A DNA stretch of 64,000 bases, from assembly GCF_022682495.2 (NCBI RefSeq), contig NC_071397.1:5113082-5177081 (forward strand), given 5' to 3'. Positions 24,201 through 43,400 of the stretch are shown here, in pieces. The notes beneath the pieces were generated by a model, which ran no database searches, was not told where the DNA came from, and saw only the letters and a list, made by a program, of their open reading frames with translations. A program made the position numbers and the translations under genes. Each line of letters starts with the position of its first letter. The stretch's first letter is position 1. This stretch comes from Desmodus rotundus. Lineage: Eukaryota; Chordata; Mammalia; Chiroptera; Phyllostomidae.

Positions 24201-26625
24201 GGGCCCAGCAGAAAGCTGCTCGAAACACTATAAATCCCAGCTCCTGGTGCTGACAGAGAGATGGAGCCTGGAGGGTTAGGGGGCATAACTGCCTCTTCAG
24301 GTTCTTAGCTGAACCCGTGCTGGGGTGGCGTGGACCTGTGGGTCTGTCCTGGGCGTGCGCTGCTGCGGCCTGTATTCTCAGTGCGCTTGTGTTAACTCTT
24401 CGTCGGCCACGGTGATGCCGTGGGTGGTGGGCTGAAGACCTGGCGGCACCCAGAGCCTCAGGTCTTGCCCTTACTGGTGTCACCCTGAAAGACGGCAACA
24501 GCAGTATGTCACGGACGTCTGTCGCCCCCCTGCCTCCATCACTCTGTTGAGGAGTCAGAGCCTGAGGCTGAGCCCTGAGGCTGGCACTGCACGCACGCAC
24601 GCACTCACGTGTGGTGTGGAGCAGTTTGCTCGGGTCTCTGCCTCAGTTTCTCATGGTGACCTGCTAGTGCTTGGTTGCTGTCATTTTGCTAATAGCAACA
24701 GACTAATGTTAGGGCTTTCTCTCTCTCTCTGTCATGCACACACTCACACTTCCTGATGCACGCCTACTTGGGGAAACCAGGTTAGAGATGAAGATCATCA
24801 AGGGCTCCAGTGGCACACCGAAGCTCAGCTACACGGGGCGGGACGACCGGCACTTTGTGCCCACTGGCCTCTACATCGTCAGGACGGTGAATGGTGGGTG
24901 ATGAGTGCCTGTTCCCTGTCCTTGCCCCTCCGTCAGAGTGATTGGCCCAGACCCTGCCTAAGCCAGAGCTAAGGGTTCTCTGCGAATGTGGGGAGCAGCC
25001 AGGCGGGCATTTCTCTGAGGTGCCGGGGGGCAGGGGGGTGCGCTGTGTGCCCTGAGCCTCCTCTGTTCTTTAGCAGTTAGGTTGGGGCGGGGAAGAGAGG
25101 AGCCCAACTCGTCCATGCACATGGTGTCCTCACGGCAGGAAGAGGATTTCCCAGCAGGCAGCAAGCAGCAGATTCAGAAAGTCAGTCTCGGACATTTGCA
25201 CCCCGTGTAGAATCCCCTTCTTCAAAGCCCCCTCTGGTTAACAGAGTCGTGCTCCCGCTGCCAGGGTCCGAGCTGTTGCCCTGACCCAGGTCGGCAGGGT
25301 CAGGTGGGGTTGGTACTTCACTTAGTCATTCTTCTGGAGCCCCTTCGGGCTGGCAATGAAACCTGCACCCTCACAGGCCAGTCTCTGCCTGCACTCTGGG
25401 GGAGGGGAGTGGGAGAACGGGAGGGGAGTGGGAGAACGGGAGGGGAGGAAGGCACGCCCCTGCCTTGGCCTGACCTCTTCCCCCATGGGTTTGTGTCTTC
25501 TCTGGGCTGCTTCTCCTCTTCCTCCTGTCAGAGCCATGGACGATGAGAATCAGCAAAAGCTTTAAGAGGAAGTTCTTCTACAACAAGAAAACCGGGACCT
25601 CTACCTATGAGCTCCCTGCAGACTCCATTGCCCCATTTCAGTAAGTAGCCCTCCTCCAAGCCTGCCCATGCAGGGGTTCCCCTGAGCAAGGGCCGGGGTC
25701 CTCCCCACAAGGGTGCAGAGGGCAGCCCCCTCCAGGGTGTGGCTGGGCCTGGGTAGTAAGCAAGCTCAGTTAGAGGAGTGACGCCAGGACCTGCTGTGAC
25801 GGTTGGGAGTCCTGGGTGGGAAGGGCCCCACAGAGCAGCTTACATAACGCTGGCCTGGTGGTGGGAGCATGGCTGAGTACCACAGCGCCGCCTCTTGAAA
25901 CCCAGGGTCCCAGGTGTCCCTTCTCGGGACCCAGAGTCCATCTGCCAGATCATTGATCACAGGTTTCAACAGCTACCAGGAGCCCTAATGTGCCTAAAAT
26001 TAGCCATCGACGCTAGTTCCTGTCACCACACAAATACTATTTACTAGACCAGCGCAGATAGGTGAAACAGGAATATCAGTAATTGTAGAAGTCCAGTTGG
26101 ATGTAGTCAGCAAGCAGCAGCTGTCTGTTGGGAAGAGCTGATTTTAGGAGGTGAGGAGGAAGAGTTGGAGCCTTCTGGGGTTTTGGCTGCCAGAGGAAAG
26201 ATCCCCTAAGCCAGGGGTCCCCAACCCCAATTCCTGCCCCTTCCTGGCCACACAGCAGGAGGTGAGGGTGGGGCAAGCTAGCAAAGCTCCGCTGGCATTA
26301 CAGCCTGAGCTCCACCTCCTGTCCAGCCCTCGCCGTGGGTCTGTGGAAAAATTGTCTTTCACGACACCAGTCCCTGGTGCCGAAAAGGTTGGGGGCCGTT
26401 GCAGTAAGCCACGGTTGCCAGGGGGTGGGGTGGTGGTCTCTCTGCCCTGCACCTCCTGAGTGCAGTCCTCTGACCTCCTTTCTCCTTCCCAGCATCTGCT
26501 ACTATGGCCGGCTCTTTTGGGAGTGGGGGGACGGCATCCGTGTGCATGACTCCCAGAAGCCCCAGGACCCAGACAAGCTGTCCAAGGAGGATGTCCTCTC
26601 CTTCATCCAGATGCACAGCGCCTGA
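133..26625 (+). CDS. CMTR1: CMTR1, cap-specific mRNA (nucleoside-2'-O-)methyltransferase 1; spliced, 5' partial, 20 exons
   Basis: The enzyme transfers a methyl group from S-adenosylmethionine to the 2'-O of the first transcribed nucleotide of capped mRNA, turning cap0 into cap1; it acts in the nucleus and binds RNA polymerase II. Twenty exons with AG/GT borders and compatible phases join into 2064 nt, that is 687 codons plus TGA. This equals residues 149-835 of an 835-residue protein. Visible are the catalytic K ([10 protein letters not shown]239), the SAM-binding motif [11 protein letters not shown], the catalytic D (FLMADGGFS, D364) and K ([10 protein letters not shown]404). A guanylyltransferase-like region follows from about residue 560, then a WW-type segment at about 752-786. 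The start codon and the N-terminal G-patch lie outside the window. CCDC167 follows tail to tail. No frameshift or internal stop is seen. Identification is from the protein sequence and is very secure. Confidence 0.97.
226..1599 (+). other. CMTR1 intron, no clear repeat
   Basis: About 1.4 kb between two coding exons. An AT-rich stretch lies at about 950-1080. I recognise no gene or well-preserved repeat. Confidence 0.6.
1600..1671 (+). CDS. CMTR1: CMTR1 exon, residues 180-203
   Basis: Exactly 24 codons, [20 protein letters not shown] then LQCK, between acceptor CTCCTGCAG and donor GTAAGG. It is phase 0 at both ends, so skipping would keep the frame. Confidence 0.94.
1965..2160 (+). mobile_element. 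MIR SINE, + strand, in CMTR1 intron
   Basis: It shows the MIR core: GACCTGAATTCAAATCC, then GACCTTGGGCCAGTTGC, CTTCTCTGAGTTTTAG, CCTCATCTATTGGATAGGG and TTGCTGTGAGAATCAAAT. Confidence 0.75.
2555..2735 (-). mobile_element. MIR SINE, - strand, in CMTR1 intron
   Basis: Antisense MIR order: ACCATGTGCCAGGGACACG, then GTAGCTGAGGGTCAGAG and AGGGTCACACAACTGG. Confidence 0.6.
2816..2910 (+). CDS. CMTR1: CMTR1 exon, residues 204-234 plus split R235
   Basis: It reads [20 protein letters not shown] then [11 protein letters not shown], after acceptor GAGCAG and before donor GTTTGC. It ends two bases into the R235 codon and leads into the methyltransferase domain (about 231-450). Confidence 0.94.
3027..3099 (+). 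CDS. CMTR1: CMTR1 exon, residues 235-259, carries catalytic K239
   Basis: It reads [20 protein letters not shown] then DSYG. The lysine of AAMKM falls at residue 239, the first member of the K-D-K catalytic set known for human CMTR1. Acceptor TTGTAG, donor GTGAGA. The intron before it is only 116 bp. Confidence 0.95.
3480..3600 (-). mobile_element. L2 3' end, antisense
   Basis: CATTCATTAAACATGTATTT then GGGGCCAGGCACAGTGCTAG is the reverse of the L2 3' terminus, which normally ends in a TGAATGAATG run. Confidence 0.65.
5590..5770 (-). mobile_element. MIR SINE, antisense, diverged
   Basis: Order matches antisense MIR: TATTTAACCCTACAGCAG, AGTTGAGGAAGCTTGAG, then TGACTGCACAGCCAGTAGG and GAACCCCAG. 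Confidence 0.55.
6890..7115 (+). mobile_element. L1-type 3' terminal remnant, + strand
   Basis: GTAAGATGTTAGTGAACCTG, then GGTGAGGGATATATGAGAG, GCAGCTTTTCTGTAAATCTG and AAATTATTACAAAAT match the 3' untranslated part of old mammalian L1 elements. Confidence 0.6.
7197..7204. promoter_or_regulatory. CRE palindrome TGACGTCA in CMTR1 intron
   Basis: A perfect 8-bp cAMP-response-element palindrome. Use is not shown; it could be chance. Confidence 0.3.
7672..7870 (+). CDS. CMTR1: CMTR1 exon, residues 260-325 plus first base of G326; SAM-binding motif
   Basis: At 199 bp this is the longest coding exon here. It contains [20 protein letters not shown], the glycine-rich SAM-binding loop of RrmJ/FtsJ-type methyltransferases, then [20 protein letters not shown]. 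Acceptor CCTTTGCAG, donor GTAGGG. Confidence 0.96.
8661..8779 (+). CDS. CMTR1: CMTR1 exon, residues 326-365, carries catalytic D364
   Basis: It reads [20 protein letters not shown] and ends GVHFLMADG. The aspartate of MADG is residue 364, the catalytic acid, and the exon border falls right behind it. Acceptor CCTGCCAG, donor GTAGGT. Confidence 0.95.
9788..10022 (-). mobile_element. VES-type bat tRNA-SINE, - strand (copy 1)
   Basis: The reverse complement starts CCCTGGCTGGTGTGGCTCAG and ends in an A-rich AAATAATAAAATAAAGTC tail. The copy is flanked by a target duplication TGCTAAA (9777-9783 and 10025-10031). tRNA-like box A and box B areas are present but degraded. Confidence 0.85.
10137..10310. 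mobile_element. L1-like fragment
   Basis: ATTATTGTGGTAAAAAACG, then TTTACCATCTCAACCATTTG, AAGTGTACAGTTCAACAGTG and ACCATGCCCATTGAACAAC match a repeat block often seen with old L1 3' ends. Orientation is uncertain. Confidence 0.45.
11016..11112 (+). CDS. CMTR1: CMTR1 exon, residues 366-397 plus first base of G398
   Basis: It reads [20 protein letters not shown] then [12 protein letters not shown], a helix of the Rossmann-like methyltransferase fold. Acceptor CCATTTCAG, donor GTGACA. Confidence 0.95.
11438..11570 (+). CDS. CMTR1: CMTR1 exon, residues 398-441 plus split R442, carries catalytic K404
   Basis: It reads [20 protein letters not shown], then [20 protein letters not shown] and ANSE. 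The lysine of FICKTF is residue 404, the third catalytic residue, and SRPANSE is the region of the fold's conserved acidic position. Acceptor AATCCAG, donor GTGAGG. Confidence 0.96.
11957..12087 (+). mobile_element. MER5A-type hAT MITE, partial
   Basis: GGCTTGTTAAAAACAAGATT, then CTGAGCCCCATCCCCGAAAC, TCCCCAGGTGATGGTGATGC and GGGAACCAC follow the MER5A consensus in order. Confidence 0.75.
12273..12452 (+). CDS. CMTR1: CMTR1 exon, residues 442-501 plus split R502
   Basis: 180 bp in one open frame. It starts [20 protein letters not shown] and contains [20 protein letters not shown] and [11 protein letters not shown], closing the methyltransferase domain. Acceptor CTCCTGCCAG, donor GTAAGC. A 4.8-kb repeat-filled intron follows. 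Confidence 0.95.
13100..13760 (-). mobile_element. L1 ORF2/3' region, antisense relic
   Basis: TGGGCATTTGGGTTGTTTCC, then ATCTTGGCTATTTTGAG, AAATACCCAGAAGAGG and AATTGCTGGATC are the familiar antisense L1 ORF2 3' sequence. Text after 13330 continues as diverged antisense ORF2 (for example GATGATTTCCAAATGGC, AAGTTGGTCATGAG). Confidence 0.75.
13861..14072 (+). mobile_element. VES-type bat SINE, + strand (copy 2)
   Basis: CACTGTGGCTCGGTTGGGTG, then GGTTCTATTCCCAGTGGGG, the T/C-rich TTTCTCTCCCTCTCTTTCTC and the AAAAATAAATAA tail are all present in order; the head is diverged. Confidence 0.75.
14073..14790 (-). mobile_element. L1 ORF2 middle region, antisense relic
   Basis: GATTTATGGATTATGTAGATG, AAATTTATTGAGACTTTTTC, GTCACATGATCTATCTTGG and TGTTAAAGTCTTTAGTTATG keep the order of antisense L1 ORF2. 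Several frame breaks exist; no intact reading frame. Confidence 0.7.
14791..14997 (+). mobile_element. VES-type bat SINE, + strand (copy 3), inside the L1 relic
   Basis: GGCCCTGACTGGTGTGGCTT head, GTCAGGGCACATGCCTCGG middle, AAAATAAATAAATAAAATC tail. Flanked by TAACATA on both sides, a target duplication. Confidence 0.85.
15050..15211 (-). mobile_element. VES-related bat SINE, - strand (copy 4)
   Basis: TGCCCTGACTGGGGATCGAA, then CCAACTGAGCCACCTGGCC is the reverse of the SINE head and tRNA-like part; the 3' body is reduced. Confidence 0.75.
15633..15806 (-). mobile_element. VES-related bat SINE, - strand (copy 5), second structural type
   Basis: Reverse complement carries the tRNA-like head (GACTGGCTGGGTGGCTCAAC) and the body with CAACCAATGAATGCATGAA and AACAAAATCGATGTTTCTC, the subtype without the long T/C tract. 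Confidence 0.8.
15831..15859. repeat. (TG)n microsatellite
   Basis: About 14 uninterrupted TG units next to SINE copy 5. Confidence 0.95.
16040..16960 (-). mobile_element. L1M 5'/ORF1 region, antisense relic
   Basis: GAGGGATATTTTCATTGGAT, then CCAGTTATTCTTATGTTAAA, CTGTCTGGTAATTCCGACAT, TTCCGGACAGTGTATGTAAG and AAAAATGGAGACTGGAG match antisense old-L1 or HAL1 sequence. No intact frame on the L1 strand. Confidence 0.6.
17274..17330 (+). CDS. CMTR1: CMTR1 exon, residues 502-520 plus split T521
   Basis: 57 bp reading [19 protein letters not shown]. The acceptor follows a long T tract and is TTCTTCTAG; the donor is GTGAGT. It encodes helical linker between the methyltransferase and guanylyltransferase-like parts. 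Confidence 0.93.
17331..18065 (+). other. CMTR1 intron, no repeat recognised
   Basis: 735 bp between two short exons; nothing beyond ordinary intron sequence seen. Confidence 0.55.
18066..18123 (+). CDS. CMTR1: CMTR1 exon, residues 521-540
   Basis: It reads [19 protein letters not shown] after the split T. Acceptor TTCCCAG, donor GTGAGC. I remember glycine rather than glutamate before IPDQARV in human; this is unverified. Confidence 0.93.
18556..18774 (+). mobile_element. VES-type bat SINE, + strand (copy 6), next to a splice acceptor
   Basis: TCCTAGCTGGTGTGGCTCAG head, TAGTCAGAACACATGCCTGG middle and a (AAAT)n tail. The target duplication AAAAGTACAT stands at 18541-18550 and 18775-18784. 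It ends only 44 bases before a CMTR1 exon. Confidence 0.9.
18819..18887 (+). CDS. CMTR1: CMTR1 exon, residues 541-563
   Basis: 23 codons, [20 protein letters not shown] then LIQ, phase 0 at both ends. Acceptor GTTTTCAG, donor GTAAGT. A VES SINE and its target duplication end about 35 bases upstream of the exon, so the branch point must lie in the short remaining space or in SINE-derived DNA. Confidence 0.94.
18888..19823 (+). other. CMTR1 intron, no repeat recognised
   Basis: 0.9 kb, GC-rich in the first half; I see no gene or repeat in it. Confidence 0.5.
19824..19955 (+). CDS. CMTR1: CMTR1 exon, residues 564-607
   Basis: It reads [20 protein letters not shown] then [20 protein letters not shown] and LGLG, the start of the guanylyltransferase-like region, which is thought to be inactive in CMTR1. 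Acceptor GGCTGCAG, donor GTAAGT. It lies inside a longer chance open frame (19575-20330) whose flanks are intron. Confidence 0.95.
20400..20469 (+). repeat. Local duplication, copy A (CMTR1 intron after residue 607)
   Basis: GTCATCTCTGTGCATCGAGG then GCCCTGGTGGGCCTGCTGGG and CTGCTGACTTAGTTTTCGAC. About 90% identical to 21263-21333, same orientation, 863 bp apart. Confidence 0.9.
20918..21040 (+). CDS. CMTR1: CMTR1 exon, residues 608-648
   Basis: It reads [20 protein letters not shown] then [20 protein letters not shown] and E. The acceptor is CCCTTAG. The donor GTCAGA has C at +3 and looks weak. It is phase 0 and 123 bp long, so skipping would be silent for frame. Confidence 0.94.
21263..21333 (+). 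repeat. Local duplication, copy B (CMTR1 intron after residue 648)
   Basis: GTCATCTCTATGCATCAAGG then GCCCTGGTGGGCCTACTGGG and CTGCTGATTTAGTTTTTGAC. Mate of 20400-20469; the exon 20918-21040 lies between the copies. Flanks do not match. Confidence 0.9.
21696..21787 (+). CDS. CMTR1: CMTR1 exon, residues 649-678 plus split R679
   Basis: It reads [20 protein letters not shown] then [10 protein letters not shown]. Acceptor TTCTAG. The donor GTCTGA again lacks the purine at +3, the second weak donor in a row. Confidence 0.93.
21788..22549 (+). other. CMTR1 intron with poly-G run
   Basis: Ordinary intron apart from the 22-G run at 22346-22367; no transposon recognised. Confidence 0.55.
22346..22367 (+). 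repeat. Run of 22 G
   Basis: An uninterrupted 22-base G run followed by CGGACG, in the transcribed (RNA-sense) strand of CMTR1. It can form G-quadruplex in RNA. Exact length may be a sequencing estimate. Confidence 0.9.
22550..22618 (+). CDS. CMTR1: CMTR1 exon, residues 679-701 plus split R702
   Basis: It reads [20 protein letters not shown] then PI, after acceptor GATTGTAG and before donor GTAAGT. A run of 22 G lies about 180 bp upstream in the preceding intron. Confidence 0.94.
22619..23853 (+). other. CMTR1 intron, nothing recognised
   Basis: 1.2 kb; an AT-rich patch at 23205-23270 is the only compositional feature. Confidence 0.5.
23854..23901 (+). CDS. CMTR1: CMTR1 exon, residues 702-717 plus split R718
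   Basis: 48 bp, the smallest exon here: [15 protein letters not shown]. Acceptor CCCTGCAG, donor GTGAGT. The reading agrees in phase with both neighbours. Confidence 0.93.
23902..24780 (+). other. CMTR1 intron with short simple repeats
   Basis: Holds a (GCAC)n stretch at about 24589-24603 and (CT)n at about 24716-24731; no transposon recognised. Confidence 0.5.
24781..24893 (+). CDS. CMTR1: CMTR1 exon, residues 718-755 plus split E756
   Basis: It reads [20 protein letters not shown] then [17 protein letters not shown]. Acceptor AAACCAG, donor GTGGGT. It runs into the WW-type segment. Confidence 0.94.
25402..25447 (+). repeat. G-rich tandem repeat, 20-bp unit
   Basis: GAGGGGAGTGGGAGAACGGG is present twice in direct succession and then starts a third time. 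Confidence 0.9.
25532..25640 (+). CDS. CMTR1: CMTR1 exon, residues 756-791 plus split H792, WW-type domain
   Basis: It reads [20 protein letters not shown] then [16 protein letters not shown]. This is the WW-like domain (about 752-786 in human), which bears on binding to the RNA polymerase II tail. The first W and the closing P are visible. Acceptor CCTGTCAG, donor GTAAGT. Confidence 0.94.
25641..26492 (+). other. Last CMTR1 intron
   Basis: 0.85 kb containing a hAT-type element at 26212-26403; remainder unremarkable. Confidence 0.55.
26212..26403 (+). mobile_element. hAT-type nonautonomous DNA transposon in last CMTR1 intron
   Basis: It begins CAGGGGTCCCCAACCCC and ends AAAAGGTTGGGGGCCGTTGC, its inverted end. 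Inside are CACACAGCAGGAGGTGAGGG and CAGTCCCTGGTGCCGAAAAG, typical of a common mammalian hAT/MER element. CTAAGCC / GTAAGCC flank it. Confidence 0.7.
26493..26625 (+). CDS. CMTR1: CMTR1 last coding exon, residues 792-835 and stop
   Basis: It reads [20 protein letters not shown] then [23 protein letters not shown] and TGA at 26623-26625. Acceptor TTCCCAG. Confidence 0.96.
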
Positions 26626-27935
26626 GGGCCTGGGGATGCCCACTCCTGCGGAACGCGCTGTCGTCCGGAGTCAGCATGCTCTGCCTGGGGCACACAGTAC
26701 TGGTTCCTTTATCCTCGGAAAGGGACAGGGGGACACAGTCACTGCAGCCTGGCCATGAGGAGTGGGTGGTCTCTCCGTGTCCCCTGAAGAGTTCAGTTGG
26801 GGGCCTTCTGAGGACACTCACAGGTTCCTTCTTGGACACCTTTAGACTTCCTTCCCCAGAGACCTGCCTGGGAACCGTCTCCCCTGCCAGGACTCAGCCT
26901 GAAAGATGCTGCTCCTGCGGCGGGTCTGCGGTCAGGGCCCAGGGCATGTGGGGCTGGTGAGGGACATGTCAGAGAGCCCAGGGCCTTAGCTCTGCCGTTG
27001 TCTCCTGTATCCTGTAGACTCACTTTTCTGAGTTCCATGCACTGCCCTGAGGGCAGCCGTTGCCCAGCTTTGCCCAACTTTTTACTGGGCCAACGCTGAG
27101 TGGGTGAAGGCCCACTGTCGTGAGCTGGCCAGGAGCAGCTGCTGTACAAATCAAGGTTTTGTTTCTTTGAACTTGCTCTGTTTTGACGCCAAGATGGCGT
27201 CATTCTCTTGTCCCGTCCCTCACCCTGTCTTGGTCTTGCCTGGAGTTCTTCGCAGCCTGGACCTCTGACAGCCCCGCAGGCCGGGAAGGGAGGTGTGAGG
27301 GCCCCACATCCCCGATGCCGCATCAGGATGCAGGTAGCACCACCTTTGGTAGTGGGTGTGACCGCTTCCTTGGGTGATAGAGCCTTCCTGGGCCCCGTCC
27401 CCTTTGGACCGGAACCGTGGGCAGCTGTGGAAGGGGAGGGAGCATCCTCGAAGCCTTGCCTTTCTCTGTGGCCCCCCTATAACAGACAGTACCTCTGGGG
27501 GGGTACACCCCACCCTCTGGCAATCATGACATCCTCATTTGCCACAGCCACCTTGCTACCCTCCCTCCCTTTCTTCCCCAATAGGGGGTATAGTCACTGT
27601 CATTTTATGGTCACTGTTTCCTCCATGGTGGTGGAGGGGGAAGAGGGGAAGCTGGGCAGTAGCTTTGGGTGGGGAGGGCACCTGTCAGATGTTTGTACAG
27701 GCTCCCTAGGGCCCCATCCCAGCGCTAGACTGGTTTCCATGGAGATAGGGCACTGAGGCTCCCTGTGAGGTTGCAGTTGGCTCCACCTGGGTGGGGCGGG
27801 TCTCCAGCCAGCATCCAGTCCCCCTTCCCCCACTGGGTTGGCAACAGCACTGCTAAAATGCTCTTTCCACCCAGTTCTAGGTATATCAGTGTGTCTTGCG
27901 AAATCTCGGATCATTAAAGATAAACATATTTTTAG
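26626..27935 (+). other. CMTR1: CMTR1 3' untranslated region
   Basis: GC-rich sequence without introns or long repeats runs from the stop to just past ATTAAA. The end is inferred from that signal and the GT-rich stretch behind it. The open frames here are not conserved coding sequence that I recognise. Confidence 0.75.
27913..27918 (+). terminator. CMTR1 polyadenylation signal ATTAAA
   Basis: ATTAAA is the common variant of the poly(A) signal. It is followed about 15-30 bases later by a GT-rich stretch (GTGCCTGTGTGGCTCTGTG), the usual downstream element. I noticed no AATAAA between the stop codon and this point. Confidence 0.75.
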
Positions 27936-29280
27936 TGCCTGTGTGGCTCTGTGCTGGGGCTGCTGCTGGTCGTCCTTGGTACTTTGTGGTCTGGGGCTGG
28001 CTTGGCTAAAACAGCTTGGGCTGAAGGTGAAGGGGAGGAAGCTGTGCTGGAAGAGGGTTTGTGTAATCAGGGCTCTGTCCAAGCTCAGGGCTCCCAGAGC
28101 TGCTGCTTACTGCCAGAAAGGGGCCCAAGGAAGTCAGGAAATGATGCAGCTCCTGTTAGGAGCGGGGCTGGAGGATGAATGGACCTACAGCCCAGCAGGG
28201 TAGGGAGGCACTTCCCCCTTCCATAAATCACACAGCTCACTCTGGCGGTACTGTGACAATCCAGGATCCGTCTGTGTGACTAAAATACCGCAGGTGTCAG
28301 ACCAATTAGTGCCACTAGACCAGAGGGAGGGAGAGATGGTTTTGCTGACCTGCAGCCAGCATCCCTCCTTTCTTCCGCACTGGGTGCTGTGCTTGGGGTG
28401 GGGGGCATGCAGGTGCTGGCAGCACCTCCCGCTCCATTCCAGGCCAGTTTCTTCACCAGTTCCGTCACTGATGCTGGTTTCCTCCTAGAGCCTGCCTGCT
28501 TTTTGTTTGGCTCCACCTTGGCCTCAAGGGTCCTTCCCCGAGCTCCCAGGACAACTCCTTTCCTTTTTTACTTAATTGGGGACATCTCAGCTCCCAGCCC
28601 TTCACCTTTTTGGTTGCCCTGCACTGCTCTGCCTCGCTGTAGCCTCCCACTGCAGACTCCTGGGCCCTGTGCTGGGAGTAGGTGGGGATGTGCGCAGGGG
28701 CGGTTTGAGATGTCTGTGTTTGCAGCTCCTGCCTCCCCCTCCCGTCGGCCCCGCCTCTACTGCTGCTTCCTGCAAACCCCGCCTGATTTACCGGCCACTG
28801 TCACCATAAGTCTGTCTGGTCATTACCGTGACTCTTGTTGCCCACTCACTCCACCAGACCTCACCGGCTTGCCTGCCTCTTGAAGACGGATTAACTCCTT
28901 GCCTCTGTGGGACTGCCACGCGACCACTTCAAGTCCCCAAGTTGCCTTTCGCAGCATAGGCTACATTTTTTCTGCCATAACTATAGGCAGTGGCACTGAT
29001 TAGAGAGCAAGGTAGTGTGTTTGGGGGGGGAGGGGGGTGGACACATGGCACATTTCCCAAGCCCTAGACGTGACTCCCAGTGTAGTTCTGGCTTGGAGAG
29101 CACTTCCTGCTGTCTCCTTATTCCCCACTTAAGCCGGGGGCTCACCTTTGCAGCCTCCTTTGTTTGAGTTCTAAGCCAAGAGCTCTCCCTTAACATCTCT
29201 CCCTTGATTCCTGAGTGTGCACTCCCCCACTGCCCCCCCTCCCCCAGCCTGCAGCGGGACCATGACACTGACTCAGCGGA
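27936..29280. other. Intergenic spacer between convergent CMTR1 and CCDC167
   Basis: About 1.35 kb separates the two inferred 3' ends. It contains no exon or intact transposon that I recognise. A G-rich stretch (TTTGGGGGGGGAGGGGGG) lies at 29018-29035. Confidence 0.6.
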
Positions 29281-29300
29281 TGGGCACAGCCTGGGCGTTC

Positions 29301-29306
29301 TTTATT
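29301..29306 (-). terminator. CCDC167 polyadenylation signal AATAAA
   Basis: TTTATT on the + strand reads AATAAA on the - strand, about 210 bases past the CCDC167 stop codon. This gives a short 3' UTR of about 230 bases. The transcript end was placed from this signal. Confidence 0.8.
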
Positions 29307-29516
29307 GCCTCTCCTGTGGGCTAAGGGAGGGGCTGGCACGCAGTCCTGGAGACCCAGGCCCTTTGGTGGGGCAGGGAGGCAGGAGGGGCTGAGCCAACAG
29401 GAAGCCCTGCTCCAGTGTCCGGGTGGGGCAGAAATGTCCCTGTACCTTGGTCCTCTTGAGGCCTGAAGGTCCTGCTTGGTCGTGACCAGGTTGCAGACTC
29501 CGGAGAAATCTCAGGC

Positions 29517-42235
<12,719 letters not shown>

Positions 42236-42984
42236 GTTATTTGCCCGGATCCCCCAGTAGTTATTAGACGCGCCCATTGGTGGCATCACGCATGCGCGAA
42301 CTGTCGTGCGTCCCCTTTATTGGCCACAAAGCGGCGAGAGGTGGGGCCTGGTGGAGGACCTCTGGTGGAGGGGCGGGGCCAGCGTGGCGCGGCCATGTTT
42401 GTGAGGGGCAGCCTCAGCCCAGGGCCGGGGGAACGGTAGATCCCTAGATGCCCCGGGAGGAATAGCGCCCCACCCTGGAGTAGACCTGCCTCTTTCCTTA
42501 TTTATTCAAAGCCACTTTGCAGCACTGAGAGGCTTTTTTTCCCCCTACCCCATCTTCTTCATTGCCCTGCATCTCTCTAGTGACCACCCTGCACACTTTG
42601 AGGCCACCCTGCACCTCCCCCGCGCCGCCATTCAAATCCTGCCCAGCTTTCAAAGCCCGTCCTGAAGCACCGCTGCTCCCGGAAGCCCTATTTTGAGTCC
42701 CTTAGCCTTTGAGGATCTGATCATGAGCTTCTGTTACTCCTCCTTTTGGTCTTGTGTTCTTATTCATTTTACTTGTTTTATTGTAAGAACAGCCCACAGA
42801 CATCACAGGAAATCTAAAGCAGCATCCCTTATATTCTACCAGCCTTAACACCGTTCCTTGTCTGTGTTTCTGCATACTCCCCTCCAGGCTTCCTTTCAAA
42901 CACAGTACTTTATACTGTCGTCACCGTATTGTACAGCCCACTGTAGGCCCAGGCATTTGGGACGTTTTCACTGTGACCCCAAGA

Positions 42985-43195
42985 TAAAAAATGTTATTCT
43001 GTATCATGGCCCAGTTACCCATATACCTGAAACTAAAATTTCCCGATAAACAACTTTACCACCTGCGAGGCACTGTGATATCTCCTATTCTAGCCTATTT
43101 TATTTTTTTAAAGTTGGTGGCAGGAGACTTGTTAAGTTTATTTCATGACCCATTAATGGATATTGAACTGCAGTTTGTAACACACTGTCAGAGAC
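42985..43195 (+). mobile_element. Diverged DNA-transposon-like repeat
   Basis: CATATACCTGAAACTAAAAT, CACCTGCGAGGCACTGTGAT, TTTCATGACCCATTAATGG and CAGTTTGTAACACACTG resemble an old interspersed repeat ending in GTTTGAAACACACTG. Family not certain. Confidence 0.45.
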
Positions 43196-43264
43196 ATTTC
43201 CCTGCTTTTGAAATCATCATTGGTGATGGTGGTATATGCCGCCATGTGAGTTGTCCGTCTGGGA

Positions 43265-43400
43265 TCGGACGTTACCTCCAAATAATGGTAAAGCAAATAC
43301 CTTTGCATACATATAGCTCCGTCTTTCTGAATTCTTTGAGATAAATTTGTAGACGTGGAATTACTGGGTCAAAGAATATGAGACCAAAATTGAAGCTCCT
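43265..43400 (-). mobile_element. Old LINE fragment, antisense
   Basis: GAGATAAATTTGTAGACGTG, GAATTACTGGGTCAAAGAAT match an antisense LINE motif (AATTGCTGGGTCAAAGGGT). Family not certain. Confidence 0.45.

Noticed and set aside
42395..42439. Short ATG frame pointing away from CCDC167
   Set aside because: Only 14 codons in GC-rich promoter DNA; no evidence of translation.
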